Shown here: positions 11,317-22,804 of the stretch, piece by piece | How the letters are laid out: each line of letters begins with the position of its first letter | How positions within the stretch are numbered: position 1 is the stretch's first letter | Source: Ascaris suum | Taxonomy: Eukaryota > Nematoda > Chromadorea > Rhabditida > Ascarididae | Assembly: GCA_013433145.1 (NCBI GenBank) | Contig: CM024172.1 | Span: 12,767,553 to 12,831,552, forward strand | Length of the DNA stretch: 64,000 nucleotides | Reading direction: 5' to 3' | Notes under the pieces: model-generated | Database searches by the model: none | What the model was told of the DNA's origin: nothing | What the model saw: only the letters and a program-made list of their open reading frames with translations | Made by a program: the position numbers and the translations under genes

Positions 11317-11623
11317 CGTAAATATTTTATTTCGCGTTATGTCGGTGCAGATAGTGCTCAATTTGGTATTACGATGAGTCTAAAATAGAGTACAAAATTT
11401 TGGATTGGCAAGTGTCATATAAATGGATGCATGTATTTCATTAATTTCTTTTATTTGTCGTCACAGTCTTCCGGTTTCTCGATTTTTGCCGTGCAACTCA
11501 AAGTAAATCGTTAATAGCCTGTAAATATTTTATTCGTTATTGCATAGTTAAAATACGACTAAGTAGAGTAAAATTTTGGATTGGAAGTGTCAGGTTCTTT
11601 TTATGTCGTCACACTTCCGGTAT
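11317..11623. repeat. imperfect direct duplication
   Basis: Two copies lie in the same orientation, about 11317-11481 and 11521-11623. Shared blocks in the same order are GTAAATATTTTATT, TAGAGTA, AAAATTTTGGATTGG, AAGTGTCA and TCGTCACA followed by CTTCCGGT. The second copy is shorter by internal deletions. No coding capacity. Confidence 0.65.
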
Positions 11624-11770
11624 GTTTTTTTTTTAGTTTATTAGCAAAAGGTTCGCAAGATTTTACACTTCAAAGTTCTCATTTATTTCTTTAAAGTTTT
11701 TCGTAGAATTGGTCAGGTTTGGCTAGATAATAGGATGATTATGGAAGACTATAATGCAGAGTTATACCTT

Positions 11771-12052
11771 CTATTGCTCCTCATCTTCTTCGTTCAACGT
11801 TATATCTATCCCCACTCTTTTTAGCCACCCCCTCATTCCCTGCTTCATCGAAAATTGATCGGTTGTTTCCATTCTCCGTCCTCCATCTTTATAACTGTCA
11901 TCCTCGACTGCACAAATATTCGTCTGTGTCGCGTGCATCAGCATCTGAAATGTGCATGCCTCCAGTCTATCTAAATAAATGCGACGTATTGGGCTTTCGC
12001 ACTGAGAAGGGCAAAGAAAACGGACCAATGATTCCTGAAGTTGCCTCCTCAT
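11771..12052 (-). CDS. 93-codon frame, unrecognised
   Basis: From ATG 12052 to TAG the frame reads MRRQLQESLVRFLCPSQCES and ends MRGWLKRVGIDITLNEEDEE plus Gln. The acidic C-terminal end is protein-like and there is no splice signal inside that is needed. A frame of this length is expected by chance in such DNA, so support is weak. Confidence 0.22.
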   Translation of the reverse strand: MRRQLQESLVRFLCPSQCESPIRRIYLDRLEACTFQMLMHATQTNICAVEDDSYKDGGRRMETTDQFSMKQGMRGWLKRVGIDITLNEEDEEQ

Positions 12053-15000
12053 GATTTTCTTTCATCATCTCTTTCCAAATCTGCCTTGAGGATGCTGGTT
12101 TCCATTATTCATCAATATTAAATGACTGATATGGAAATGAATCTTCTCAGTGCAAAACGTAGCTGAAAATTTATCGCTTTTAAAGAATTATATTGACTTG
12201 ATAAAAATACCAGTGTATTATTGGTATATTTTATTATTTGCTGGCAATTTATGGAACTGGTTGGTATGACGAAGAGAATTACAGCAGTTTTATTATCACA
12301 CCATCTCATTTCTAACGTTATCGCACTTATTTAAAATTAGGCTACTCGAGCAATTTGCTTCTTATCCAATAAACTCTTTCGTCGATAAGTGAAAAATGAA
12401 GAGGAAATGTAAATACGAACAGGATATCACACAAATTTCACAAACAAAGACATTTAAAATCAGACGCACCGGATGTTAGGAGTGAGCAACACAAACGCAA
12501 ACGTATTCATTGTGCGGTATGCAACAAGAAAAATTTTAATAAGTTTATTCTCAAGATGTTAAAATATCCGCGGAAAAAAGTTTTTTGTCGTACAGATATC
12601 TGAATTCTTTTATGATCATAACATCGTTTGGTTGATTGTTGCTTCTAAATAAGGAAATTATCGAACAAAACTCTTTTATAAGTATATTTCTGATGAATTC
12701 TTGATATTTCGAGTCTTTACATTATGTAATTCTAGCAATATGTGCGAAATTCTATTGAAACTTCAATGACAAAAAAAAATTTTTTTTAATAAACTTATGA
12801 TTCCTGTTACTTCTTGGAAAAATTAGAAATGAATATGAAACAATTAGAGAACGATATTACGGTGCTTTGTATGGTTCTTTTTTTTTTTGATTAACGAAAT
12901 TGTTAATTTTTTTTCATCACGATCAGTTTTTAACATTTTACGAATGGTTAACGCCTAAGAAGATTTTTTGAGAAAAACATTGATTTTCTTTTTGGGAGTG
13001 GGTGGCATAGAAGAGGAAGGGGAATTTATGGCGTTCAGCAGAAAATAACTCATTTCCTGCGTAAGGCTTTTGAAGTCATAGTCACTCTCCTCCTCTAGTG
13101 GAATGCGGAGTTGGGCATTGGATATTACGAAGCGAATGTGGGTGGGCTAATAGATGAATTGCTGATGTGCGCAAAACGATGGACGTATATACACATAGGT
13201 GGGCAAAGGTATCCACGATGTGATGTCTCACACGTAAACCGGTTATGCACTCAGGAGTCGGTTCGTCAACGTTCATGCACGCGGTTGTTTCTTGTTGCGT
13301 TCGAGGACTCGTGCTTCACCATCTGTCGATTGATCAGCTCAATCGGATTGCCAACTCTCGTCCAAAATCTATATACCTCAGCGTTTTCGTTTTTATGAAA
13401 GCATTAAGGTATACGAGAGAGATACGTTGAGGTATATTTCGTGACATACTGATCGTTCATCAACAAATAGTCAAATTCTTTCGAAAATATTTCCATATTT
13501 TCTTTCAAATTAATTTATATGAGTACATTAAGTAAATTCGTTTGTAAATAACGATCAGTATGTCTGCTCTGCATTCTTTCCTCATTTGTCTGCTTAATTG
13601 CTTCATTACTTAATTGTAATTGCACGGTATTTCAACACTTTGCAGTCATAATGTAATCGCAAAGTTCACTGAAAGGGGGTTATAAAATAGAATGCAATAA
13701 TTTTGCAATGAGGCGATTCGACTGCTCGCTTATGATATGTACGATACGATATACGATGATCAGAATCGGATACGATAACGTTGAATTGACTTTAAAGTAA
13801 TTTCATTCATACACTACACTACGAACTTTACGAATATTCAGTTGCATACCTTTCTGTTTCTCCATTTCTATTGCCAGTTTGTAACAAAAGCTCAGATAGG
13901 GAAATCTATATGTTTTGCGAGATGACGTTTTCCTCTATTATTTTTTCTTCGCTTGTTCATATTGGAAAAAGAAAGATATGATGAAAATTTCTGTCATCTT
14001 TCTGTTCCTTATCATTCGTGCTTACTCATTAACAATGGCTCGACTGTCACTACTATGCCCTACTTTCCGAATTATTTTTTCTCAAGCTGTCATGAGAATT
14101 AATATATATGCGCTCGCAATTCATATACATGGATGTTGGCGATATTGTTGAAGTCGTCCCTTTATAGTGGTTTATACCTATTCCTCGTTCTATAATGATC
14201 ATTATTGCTTCTGCACAAAAAAACGAGTAAATTTTGTTGAATGCTTTAAACGTGAAGGAAAAAGTAGCGAATAAATATTTGTAAAATCTTTGTAAATGAA
14301 TTAAAATTTAAGCATTTAGCTGTCTTATCTTACCTCGCAAAAAAAGCAAGAAATTTTTTCCCTTCCTCTTTGACTACGTGTTGATCATTCTTCTACGATC
14401 TCTAGAGCAATAATCTTTGAGATGGAACTTCTTTTATATAAAGGTTATAGTTAATACTTTGACCAGCAAACGATTATGTCTTCTTACTTATTCTTTTTGA
14501 AATCTCCGAAACTAATTGCGTTACGGCCGCTGGTTCTACTGTTTAGATTGGCGTTTGCTTACGCCCGCTCCACTGTTAAGATTCGAACAAGAAATATTCA
14601 ATGCAAATGCCATCTTGAACGCAAATTCAGCCATCAGGAGATAGGAGTCAATTAAAATTTATCACTTAATCACATTAGCAGAATAAAACAATCACTATCA
14701 AAGACAGGCTCATACTTACTATCAGTCGGTGGGTTTCAATAGCAATACAATATGAGAGTAAATTTTTGACGATAATGTGCAATAGGTATGATCCTTTTTT
14801 TTTCCACTACTGCTATACTCTGAGATGCGTATATTACCTAGACTTGATGAATGCGTGAACCTTCCATTCATCGCGTTGATGATTAACTTAGCTGCTCTGT
14901 TCTTGGGAAAAAAACGATGATTCTATGTAATTTTTTAAGGCTTGATATACCCGATATTTTTAGCTGTCGTTAGGAAAACAAGACAAAAAACTTTTAATCA

Positions 15001-17301
15001 AATAGTTTACTGCAGTTAACAAGTACCAACAGAACAGTAACTGAATGAACATACTGGATTTCGGACGACCGTTCTCGAATATATTTTACATTATTGAAGC
15101 ACCTCAAAAATTTCCAAGCGATCTTACCGATTTCCTCACGTGACGTTTACACCTAAATTTTAAGTGCCAAAACCTGGAGTAACACTTTTCTCGCATAGAA
15201 TTTTCGAATCGGCTGAGCGATTGATGACCATAGAATACTGAGTTTGATGCCGCTATGCTTCCACTAAACGCTCATAGATAACACTTCTGACGTGGATCAT
15301 TTGAAAAATATAAATCGAGGATCAATAACGATTATGGCTTCTAGATTTGGAATGATATGCTATACTCGGTTATTAATTTCCGCCACCATAATTCGTCTGA
15401 AAAAACCCACAAATCCATTATGTTCAATGAGTGTAAAAATCTTATTCCATACGTTGGAGAAGTAGCTGCTGTAAATTATGGCACAATGAACGTGAGCGAT
15501 GTCGCAGCGATGGGCAAAAATCAAGTGAACCCAAATTTCTCCCCATGTGCCAAGTTTTGGAATGTTTGCTGCAGTTTTTATCGGTCTTTTTGTTGTGCAG
15601 TTCTCATGCCAATTTATGATTTCAGCGTTTGAATTACTAATGTCCTTACTTCTCTCACATTTCTTTGGTTCTGTCCACAAAACGACTCGCTAACCTATTG
15701 AAAATATTCTCTATGATAAATACTGGAATAGATAGCACCTTATCCAAATATCCAACATGTACCATTCAGGCAATCTTCGTATGAAGGCATTTCCTCCTAC
15801 CACATAGTGGCATCTCTCTTTCATGTGGCGTTCAATTCACGTGCCATACCTGCTACACCTTCATACACTAATGGCTTTATGTTAGAGACATTTTAAAACC
15901 AGTTTCATACGAGCACTTTGATTTTTCGATAAAAGTTTCACGTCTTCTCTGACCGGCTAGTATTTCCACAATTTCTTGACGGTGCATTTTTCACCTTCAA
16001 AAAATTTGCACCCAACTGCTGCAACAAGAGTGGCTTTTTATTCATGAACTCATATGAAGATCGTTTTGTTCCAACTTTACTTTTGCTCTATTTCTGAGCT
16101 CGCAGTTCATTCTTTAGTCGCATTCGCAGAAAATTTCTAATGTCTACCTTTTTCGCATTTTGCGTGTGCATACGCGCTCTGTTGCAAACATCTTAAGCGT
16201 TGCAAATTGCAATTGCAATATACACGCATTTGATCTAATATTTTTGAAGAAAAATTTGTGATCAAAGTATTTCAATATGCAATCGATATTTTATTATCAT
16301 GCTTTCATTTCACTCGGTTATTCGCCTTAATAGTGATTCATTGCGAAGTTTTCGAAAATAATTTGCAGATACATTTTGTAACAGGATTATATGGCTATTT
16401 GCAATATATGGTCACGTAATTGACGCTCTATTAGGTATTCGGAATCGGTTAAGTTTACACTGTTACTTCTAATTATCTTGGGGAATGGTTTATGTTGTGA
16501 GTTTTCTTTAATAAGAAATTCCCATCGATCGCCAGCGTTACATGGTCAATTTACTTAGCAAATTTTCAGTTAGAGTATTTTTAACACATTTTCACATTTT
16601 TGGTCATATACATGTGCTATACGTCTTATACGTTCGGTCTATTTAGTCGGATGTTTCATATGGTCATTATGAAGAAAATGTTTTTTGCAGTTGATGTCAT
16701 TAGTGCCTCTCAATGGGTTCCAATTAAGCAAACGAGCAAATCGATAAACAACAAGAGTAAACGAATCCGTTAGGTTAGTGATCATTGAGGAGTTTGAAAA
16801 AAGTTTCACTTCTTCTGAAATCCCAATAGATATTAGTGCATAGCTATTAAGTCGTTCATTCTTGTTCACTTCCTTCAATCTATTCACTCATCGAAAAATC
16901 TTTTTTTCGTTGCGCTGAGTGAAAATTTGAATTTTATCTAAAATAGCATAAGTTTGACGAGCATTGTTAACACCAAAAATTAACTTTTGCTTCATTTTAA
17001 GATATGTGATCCTGAGAGAAACATCCTGAGCCCGAGGGGTATATGAATATAATTGAGCAGAATAATGCAGAGCGAAAGAGCATGAAAGAATAAAAACATG
17101 AGAAATGCGATAAGCCAAAAATTTTGCCAATGCTCTTGAAATTACGGGTTTTGTGATCCTGGAGCCCCTAACGGCACCGGGATGCAAAATTCGGCACGTC
17201 CACACTTCTCAGCATATCGTTTGGTCAACGAAAAAGGTTTTCTCGTGTTTCGTTTTACTATGACCGTACCCCGAAGTCGCTCATTCACAGGCAACTATGT
17301 C
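12053..17301. other. gene-poor stretch
   Basis: Apart from the 13443-13564 inverted repeat I see no supported feature. Open frames up to about 106 codons occur on both strands (for example at 15357-15680) without motifs or phase-matched splice sites. AT-rich, with homopolymer runs of A and T. Confidence 0.35.
13443..13564. repeat. 15-bp perfect inverted repeat
   Basis: GACATACTGATCGTT at 13443-13457 is matched by its exact complement at 13550-13564, with 92 AT-rich bases between. It may be the termini of a tiny non-autonomous element; no target duplication was seen. Confidence 0.5.
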
Positions 17302-17352
17302 CTAAAGCGGTAGGAATTTGGGCAGGAAAAGCTCCTGCCCACGGTGCTTTAG
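17302..17352. repeat. two-part stem-loop
   Basis: CTAAAGC (17302-17308) pairs with GCTTTAG (17346-17352), and inside it GGGCAGGA (17320-17327) pairs with TCCTGCCC (17333-17340) over a 5-base loop. The local GC content is above the surroundings. It could be a structured RNA element or part of a repeat; the surrounding bases are also open as a frame on the plus strand (17291-17419). Confidence 0.5.
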
Positions 17353-18462
17353 CATACGCGCTACCTGCCAGAAAAGTCCTGCGGAAATCTTCAACACATA
17401 TGCACATATTCAATTTCTGATTGAAAAATGGTATCTTGCTGCAGTTCGCTAAAAAGTATAAGCTGTCTCTTAGACATAAACCACTTACATAAAGTCGAAG
17501 AAGCTTACATTCTAGACCACTTCTCCCTTGTAGTTCAACAAGAAAAAGGAAACACTTTCTATACAGCTCAAAGACTTCCGCAACAAAAGTCTTATCATAG
17601 CCAAAAGATTGAAGTTGCAATGTACACGAGGCCTCTTTTACTGTTAACCTTTGAAAATTATGAACTCGCGGGAACCCATTCTCAATTTCGGGGACCGAAC
17701 ACCAGCCATCTCCTTCTTAACGGCCCCTTCAAAGAAGTTCGCAAACAGTCTTTCCTTCCCTTTCCCACACCTCCTCTTGCAACGTTCGCTTTTTTACGTC
17801 ATCCATCCGTACCTCCTCCCAGGTATTCACGGAACGGAGCTTACCCTACTCACCAGGATATATGCTATGCCATACAGCATATATATATATATATATGAAA
17901 AGTGTAAGTGAAATATCTATGGAATCTACATACCAAATCGAATTATGCCTCTCAGTAGTTGTTATTTGATACTTTTTGAAAGATCTCATAAGAAGCGTTT
18001 TGTATTTTTATTGAATTTACTTTTTATATTTTGATATGTATGAAATGTTACTCGCGCTGATGTGATATCGGCGAGTATCAAAGTGATGTAATTGAAAAAA
18101 AAATTTTATATATGTGACACTTCGATAATTGTGCCGTAGACACACCCGTCCCTGTTTCCATAAGAGGTATCCTTCAAGAGCGAATTGTGCGTACTCAAAA
18201 AATAAAGTGAGCTATATGAGGAGCAGAGCAGATGAGGACACAATAAAGGATAATTTTTTTCTTCCCAGTACTTGCCATTTTCAATAATACTGTTGTGGCG
18301 CAAAGCTTACTGTAAAGAAGAAAAGGATTCTTTTGTCTTTTGCTGGTTTCTGTAGTGTTGTGAACGCGTGTTGCAGTTATCATTTCTAAAATTATGCGAA
18401 AAAGAATTGCAGGAAGTTGTTCGATGATGAGATAGAAGGCATGGGATCATAGCTCGTGCTAA

Positions 18463-18531
18463 ATGGCCACTGACATTAGCTACGAGCAGCACCTGCGGCA
18501 GAATAACGAGCGCCTTATCTCAATCACAAAG
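18463..18531 (+). CDS. candidate first exon
   Basis: An in-frame TAA immediately precedes ATG 18463. It reads MATDISYEQHLRQNNERLIS, then ITK, and ends at AAG|GTTAAT in phase 0. GC content and codons are above the local background. Start chosen because no upstream extension is possible. Confidence 0.45.
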
Positions 18532-21500
18532 GTTAATGATCTGAATATCTAAACGTTGCTTTCAGGGCAAAAATTTAATTCAGTTTTGGTGCATTTTGAA
18601 AAGCAGCAAATTTTTTGAGAGTGTAGTTCCAATGTTCTGAATCCTCAGAACATAAGCTCGCAAAGATATCTTTCAGAAGTTATGAAGAAACTTCGCCAGT
18701 AAGACCAATCAAGTTGAAAAGTTTTCCTTTCATCCTGACCTAAGTTGGAGGCAAGGCTTGGTTGACTAACAATAACTAACCTTTGTCATTGCGCGTAACT
18801 ATCCAAAGAATAATGTTTGTGTTCTTCGATTAACTGATGTGAAATTTTATAATTACATGTATGCAACTCTGACCCATATTTACATATCGATCGCACCTTT
18901 AGTCTTTGCCAAGTATCTCGATATTTGATCAGATTCGAACAGATCTTAGTTCTCCCACTGCTCTGAAGGGATGTCTGCTCAAAAGAGTTGTTTGTTCTTT
19001 GTCATGTATGAAGGCATAAACCTACGTTTTTCCTGCCGAGTATAGTTTTTTTGCAGTTTTCGTTCGTTAATAGAATAAAAACACCGTATATGGTTGAATA
19101 CGAATTACTCCGCTTCCTTAAGCACATATACTTGCTTCAGAACGATGACTGTTGTTGGAGCATCAGGAAAAATATAAGCTTTGCCTTGAATATATGCTTA
19201 TAGGAACACCTGAATGCGAGAACACCGAAAACATTCATTCGTAACGTGTTAGTGCAACAGTGCACAGCAGCATGCGAGAAGGAAGAATGCACGATTGCGC
19301 ATAAGACTGTAATATTGATGGCATCCGACCGAAACCTTTCCCTGTTGTTAACCGACAGAAGATGTTGGCTTGAAACTGACAGCCGGCTGAAATCGAATAC
19401 ATTGTAAAACATCGGCTAGTTGCCGATCTAAGGCAATAGGTAAAAACTGTGTCACAGTTGCAATGAAAAAGCGGAAAGAAAGTCAAAACCAAATTTTGGT
19501 CAGTAAATCGACTGAAATTTCGATTTCTTCCTGAAGTACGACTGCCACCACTGCTGCACAGTTATAATGCATTATTCCATCAAAACTTGTCCACTTTGAG
19601 AGTGAAATCTTAATCTGCTGTCTGCAAATAACCAGCCTTAGAGCTTCAGCAGTTGAGCGACGTTCGCGGATACGATCATGGATGTCGTGAGCTGATCGCA
19701 TGGTGTGCGGATCCACGTGCATTCAATGCGGCTTTTGAAGATAACCTTCTTAGTGCACTTCAGGTTTGTTTTTCCAAATCAACTCTTCTCCCTTCTATCG
19801 AATCATTCCTTAACAAAGGCGCCGCAAGTACCACTAACTTTTGGCCTGCAGTAGAATGAAAAATCTCATGCGTTCACGGAATTCAGTTCCGGGTAATTGA
19901 AGTCGTAGTCAGCCCCAATGCTCATTGCTTCCCACTACGAGAGCAATAAGAAAAATGTCATTCGCATGCAATGGGAAGGTGTGCCAAAAGAACTGGCACG
20001 ATATGGACTATCATAGCCTCACGCACAAAACAACTTATATCTCAGGTTGTCAAAAAATAGTAAGACACGCACAGATCCGACCGTTAATATAAATTTGTCA
20101 AAGTTCGACATTTTTATGCGAGTTAACTTGAGCAACCATAAAAGGCAAATTGGCTAGTCACAAATTACGTGCAAATTTATAGATGTGTTTAATTGCCCGT
20201 TATTCATTTCGATATTGACGAATCAGGGTGTGTAAGCTATTGCGAGTGGTCGCATCTTTACTGTGGCTGAAAAAAATTTGTAGCTCTAATCTGAACGTTC
20301 TCCTGATCTAAGAGTAAGAAACTAATGCTCTTTCATCCACACAAATATATAAATGCGCACAGGCAGTTTGTCGCCGTAATGCGCTTTAAACTGAAGAAAT
20401 ACGTACTAACTTTACGAAAAGAATTGAAAGCGTAAATGAGGATTGAAGCAATTTTTTGTATGAAATGTGAACATGTGATGGCCAGAGATTTGTGAATCAG
20501 AGTGTTACGAGGATAGATTCTTGTTGTGTACATAACGTGTATGAGCTATTAAAAGTCAATGGGCAGTAAGACCGTGAAGTTTTTCTGAGGCATAGGCAGC
20601 GGGCGTTTCTGAGATCTGCCAACCTGGAACTTATGAGTGTGTACCTCTGTCTCTGTGTCTGTTTGTGTTTGTGTGCGTCTTCTTATAAAAAACACTTCTT
20701 TAAATGTGCGTCTTTTCTGATTTAAGTTGGATTTTTCTTAAAAGCACTAACGATAGTCTTCTGCATGCTGGATTTTTGACAATAAAAAAATAACTTCAGC
20801 ATATGGTCTGCTCCATTATTTTCTATCCAAAGTCATCTACTCATACAACTGTAGTCGAAATCAAAACTGATTCGAATGAGCGGTCATTTTTTTAACTATC
20901 AAACGTCTTCAGTGCATGTTCAATGTTTTAGAGCAAAAAAAAAAGCTTTCGTAATGGCTAGTGATATGCAAATTGTTTAGGAGGTGGTAAAGCTATCGTC
21001 GAAAAATGGCTTCGATAGACAGCTCGCTATTGCTCTGATCGATGCCTGTCATTCTCATCGGAAGCTTCTCTCGAAAAGAAGTGCTGGTGAGTCAATTACG
21101 TATTACTTCAAAATACCACTGAATTCGTGTTATAAATGCATAATAGTTTGATTTGTCAAGCGAAAGGCTGAACATGAGATAGTTATAACTTTGATTTCTT
21201 GAAGAATTATTCTATAATTACTCTGTTAAATCTTAAATTTTTAGTCCTATAATTTCAAGTCTTGTCTCCAGCAACGAATCACCTAGTTGAGGTGGAATCA
21301 AACTTTTCAGTTCCTAATTCAGTGTGTCTCCTCTTTCTCGGAAGCGAGTATTTTCTAAACAGTATGTGATATAGGAATTATTGATTTAATTCCCAACCAG
21401 TCTTTTTCACCTCTCATTTATGCAAACTTAGATATGTTTGATCGGCAGTGTTAGTTGAAGGGACTTAGGCTCTGAACGGAAAACATAAATGCCCTCAAAT

Positions 21501-22804
21501 ATTCATCAGGATTTGAAAAAATAACGAAAAACCATCATCGAAACAAAAAACTTAACTGACCATACTTGATGGCAAATAAAAACGAATTGTAAAATACAAG
21601 TTTTCAAAAATACTCGTTTTTTCTGAAGTTCGTGTTTACAACACCTAAATTACCTTATAAGAAAATACCGCAATTTCGTACTCCATCTATGGAGAAAATA
21701 GGTAATCCACAGATGCGGAATAATTTTATTAACTGTAAAATCTTCTTTCATTCAATCACTCCGATAGGTTTTTCTCATGCGTTCCCTTTTGGTTAGAATC
21801 CATGAATATGTTTTTGCATACGTTTGCTTTCGTTGCATTTTATTTGCTCGAGTGTTGATCGTATTATTGTAATCAATGTTTCGCGCGCTTTTATGTCCGT
21901 CTACAAAATATGGCGCATTTCTTTGGTTCCTTATTTTTAAATATTTATTGGCAATTGTTCAGTGCTGTCAGCAATTTTTTAATTATCAAAGTTCATGAGT
22001 AATAATTTATTTGCGAGTTCAATTATTATGCGTTTTGATTGCATTTCACGCTCTCTTTTTTTTTTTTAAATTACTATGCAAATGGAAAATAGTGTTTTAT
22101 TCCGAAAGAAATATAAAAAGATGAAAATTTCCACAAAGTGCTATCTTTCAAGTCTTCTTTTATCCTTTCATAATGTCACTCATTTTATTGCATTCCGAGT
22201 TTATTCAACATTCATTATCAATACTCGCGAAGGCATGAATACTATCAGTTGATTACCAAATTCCACCGATCCCTTCCAATAGTGTGACCACCCTGTGTCG
22301 ATGCGCATTAGTGATCGGCTGTGTATACCAATCAACAGAGTGCATAAGTGTGCGTAGAGAAAGAGAGGCAGTGTGGCGTTCTCGGCTAACGGATTATTGT
22401 TGCAAGGGAAAAGAGAGAGAAGTGGAGAGAGGGTCAGTGCTCCTCCTATGGCAACGGACATACAAGAAACGGGTGCTGAGAGTGAGGTGGTGTGTGTGTG
22501 TGTGTTGATGTGAGACAGAGACCAACGAGATCGTTGTAGGGAACTGGAACGCAGGATGGAGCCGATGAGCGATCGAGTACAAACATGCTATGAGGCGGCT
22601 GCGTAAGTGTGGTTATGAGTCTGCTTGCATGCCTAGCAGCTGAGGAGAGATGAGAAGGCCGCTAAAGGAGGTGGCTATGCGCGTCACACGGTGTGCAGAG
22701 ATTTTGTCTCTGAGATGGCCAAAATTTGGCGTCCACTTCGTGAGGACAGCAATCCTCACGGTATATGCAGCGAGGAGCAAATCGGCTTCGGAGCGGCTTC
22801 CTAA
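18463..22804 (+). CDS. candidate multi-exon gene, function unknown
   Basis: A set of plus-strand exon candidates with splice signals: 18463-18531 (start), 18649-18698, 19204-19403 (loosely placed), 19650-19763, 20981-21086, 21311-21347, 22540-22602 and 22645-22804 (stop TAA). The junctions 18531/18649, 19763/20981, 21086/21311, 21347/22540 and 22602/22645 agree in phase. The junctions from 18698 to 19204 and from there to 19650 are not resolved. The predicted protein is helical and cytosolic-looking, with no signal peptide. AATAAA signals follow near 23277 and 23299. No family was recognised. I am fairly confident that something is encoded here on this strand, less so of the full model. Confidence 0.45.
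18649..18698 (+). CDS. candidate second exon
   Basis: The acceptor AATCCTCAG and the strong donor CA|GTAAGA enclose 50 bases. Phase 0 in matches the exon at 18463; it leaves phase 2. It reads NISSQRYLSEVMKKLR, a helix. The next exon in phase 2 is not identified; a 16-base candidate at 18933-18948 would fit but is too short to trust. Confidence 0.4.
19204..19407 (+). CDS. candidate exon with a PIN-like block
   Basis: Opened by acceptor GCTTATAG, with an in-frame TAG exactly at the acceptor. The frame reads EHLNARTPKTFIRNVLVQQC, a Cys/Glu-rich turn, then HKTVILMASDRNLSL, and is closed by TAA 19405-19407; GTAAAA at 19404 could be a donor. A hydrophobic strand followed by DRNLSL resembles the last acidic motif of PIN ribonuclease domains (for example the TDDRNL of SWT1). 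The DTN and Glu motifs of the domain are not seen nearby. It does not join the next exon in phase, so it could belong elsewhere or be chance. Confidence 0.3.
   Translation, partial: EHLNARTPKTFIRNVLVQQCTAACEKEECTIAHKTVILMASDRNLSLLLTDRRCWLETDSRLKSNTL
19650..19763 (+). CDS. candidate internal exon (38 codons)
   Basis: Between acceptor AGAGCTTCAG and donor CAG|GTTTGT, phase 0 at both ends. It reads QLSDVRGYDHGCRELIAWCA and then DPRAFNAAFEDNLLSALQ. Amphipathic helices with Trp and Cys residues; clearly protein-like compared with the flanks. Joins directly in frame to the exon at 20981. Confidence 0.5.
20981..21086 (+). CDS. candidate internal exon (35 codons)
   Basis: Acceptor AATTGTTTAG, strong donor G|GTGAGT; phase 0 in, phase 1 out. 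It reads EVVKLSSKNGFDRQLAIALI and then DACHSHRKLLSKRSA. Joined to the preceding exon it makes one continuous helical segment of 73 residues. No named domain recognised. Confidence 0.5.
22540..22602 (+). CDS. candidate internal exon
   Basis: Acceptor TCGTTGTAG, strong donor GC|GTAAGT; phase 2 in and out. It reads ELERRMEPMSDRVQTCYEAA. A (GT)n run just upstream (about 22490-22507) lies in the intron. The small bridging exon 21311-21347 would connect it in phase to 21086. An alternative view is a first exon starting at the ATG at 22556. Confidence 0.4.
22645..22804 (+). CDS. candidate last exon
   Basis: Joins 22602 in phase only if the acceptor is AGCTGAG at 22644, giving a 42-base intron; the TAG at 22636 is the better acceptor but breaks phase. 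The frame reads RDEKAAKGGGYARHTVCRDF, then VSEMAKIWRPLREDSNPHG and ICSEEQIGFGAAS before TAA. It contains an 8-bp perfect stem-loop (CGTGAGGA/TCCTCACG, 22739-22760). A second frame is also open across the same bases, so the choice of frame is not certain. Confidence 0.35.

Noticed and set aside
14579..14640. A tRNA B-box-like GTTCGAATC on the minus strand
   Set aside because: No acceptor stem, no A-box at the right distance and no cloverleaf could be drawn.
17428..17911. Overlapping plus-strand frames of 156 and 86 codons
   Set aside because: Rich in Pro/Phe from pyrimidine tracts and ending in a short TA repeat; no motif or consistent splice phase.
22366..22376. AGGCAGTGTGG, the first 11 bases of miR-34
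   Set aside because: The match ends there and no complementary arm is found nearby, so there is no hairpin precursor.
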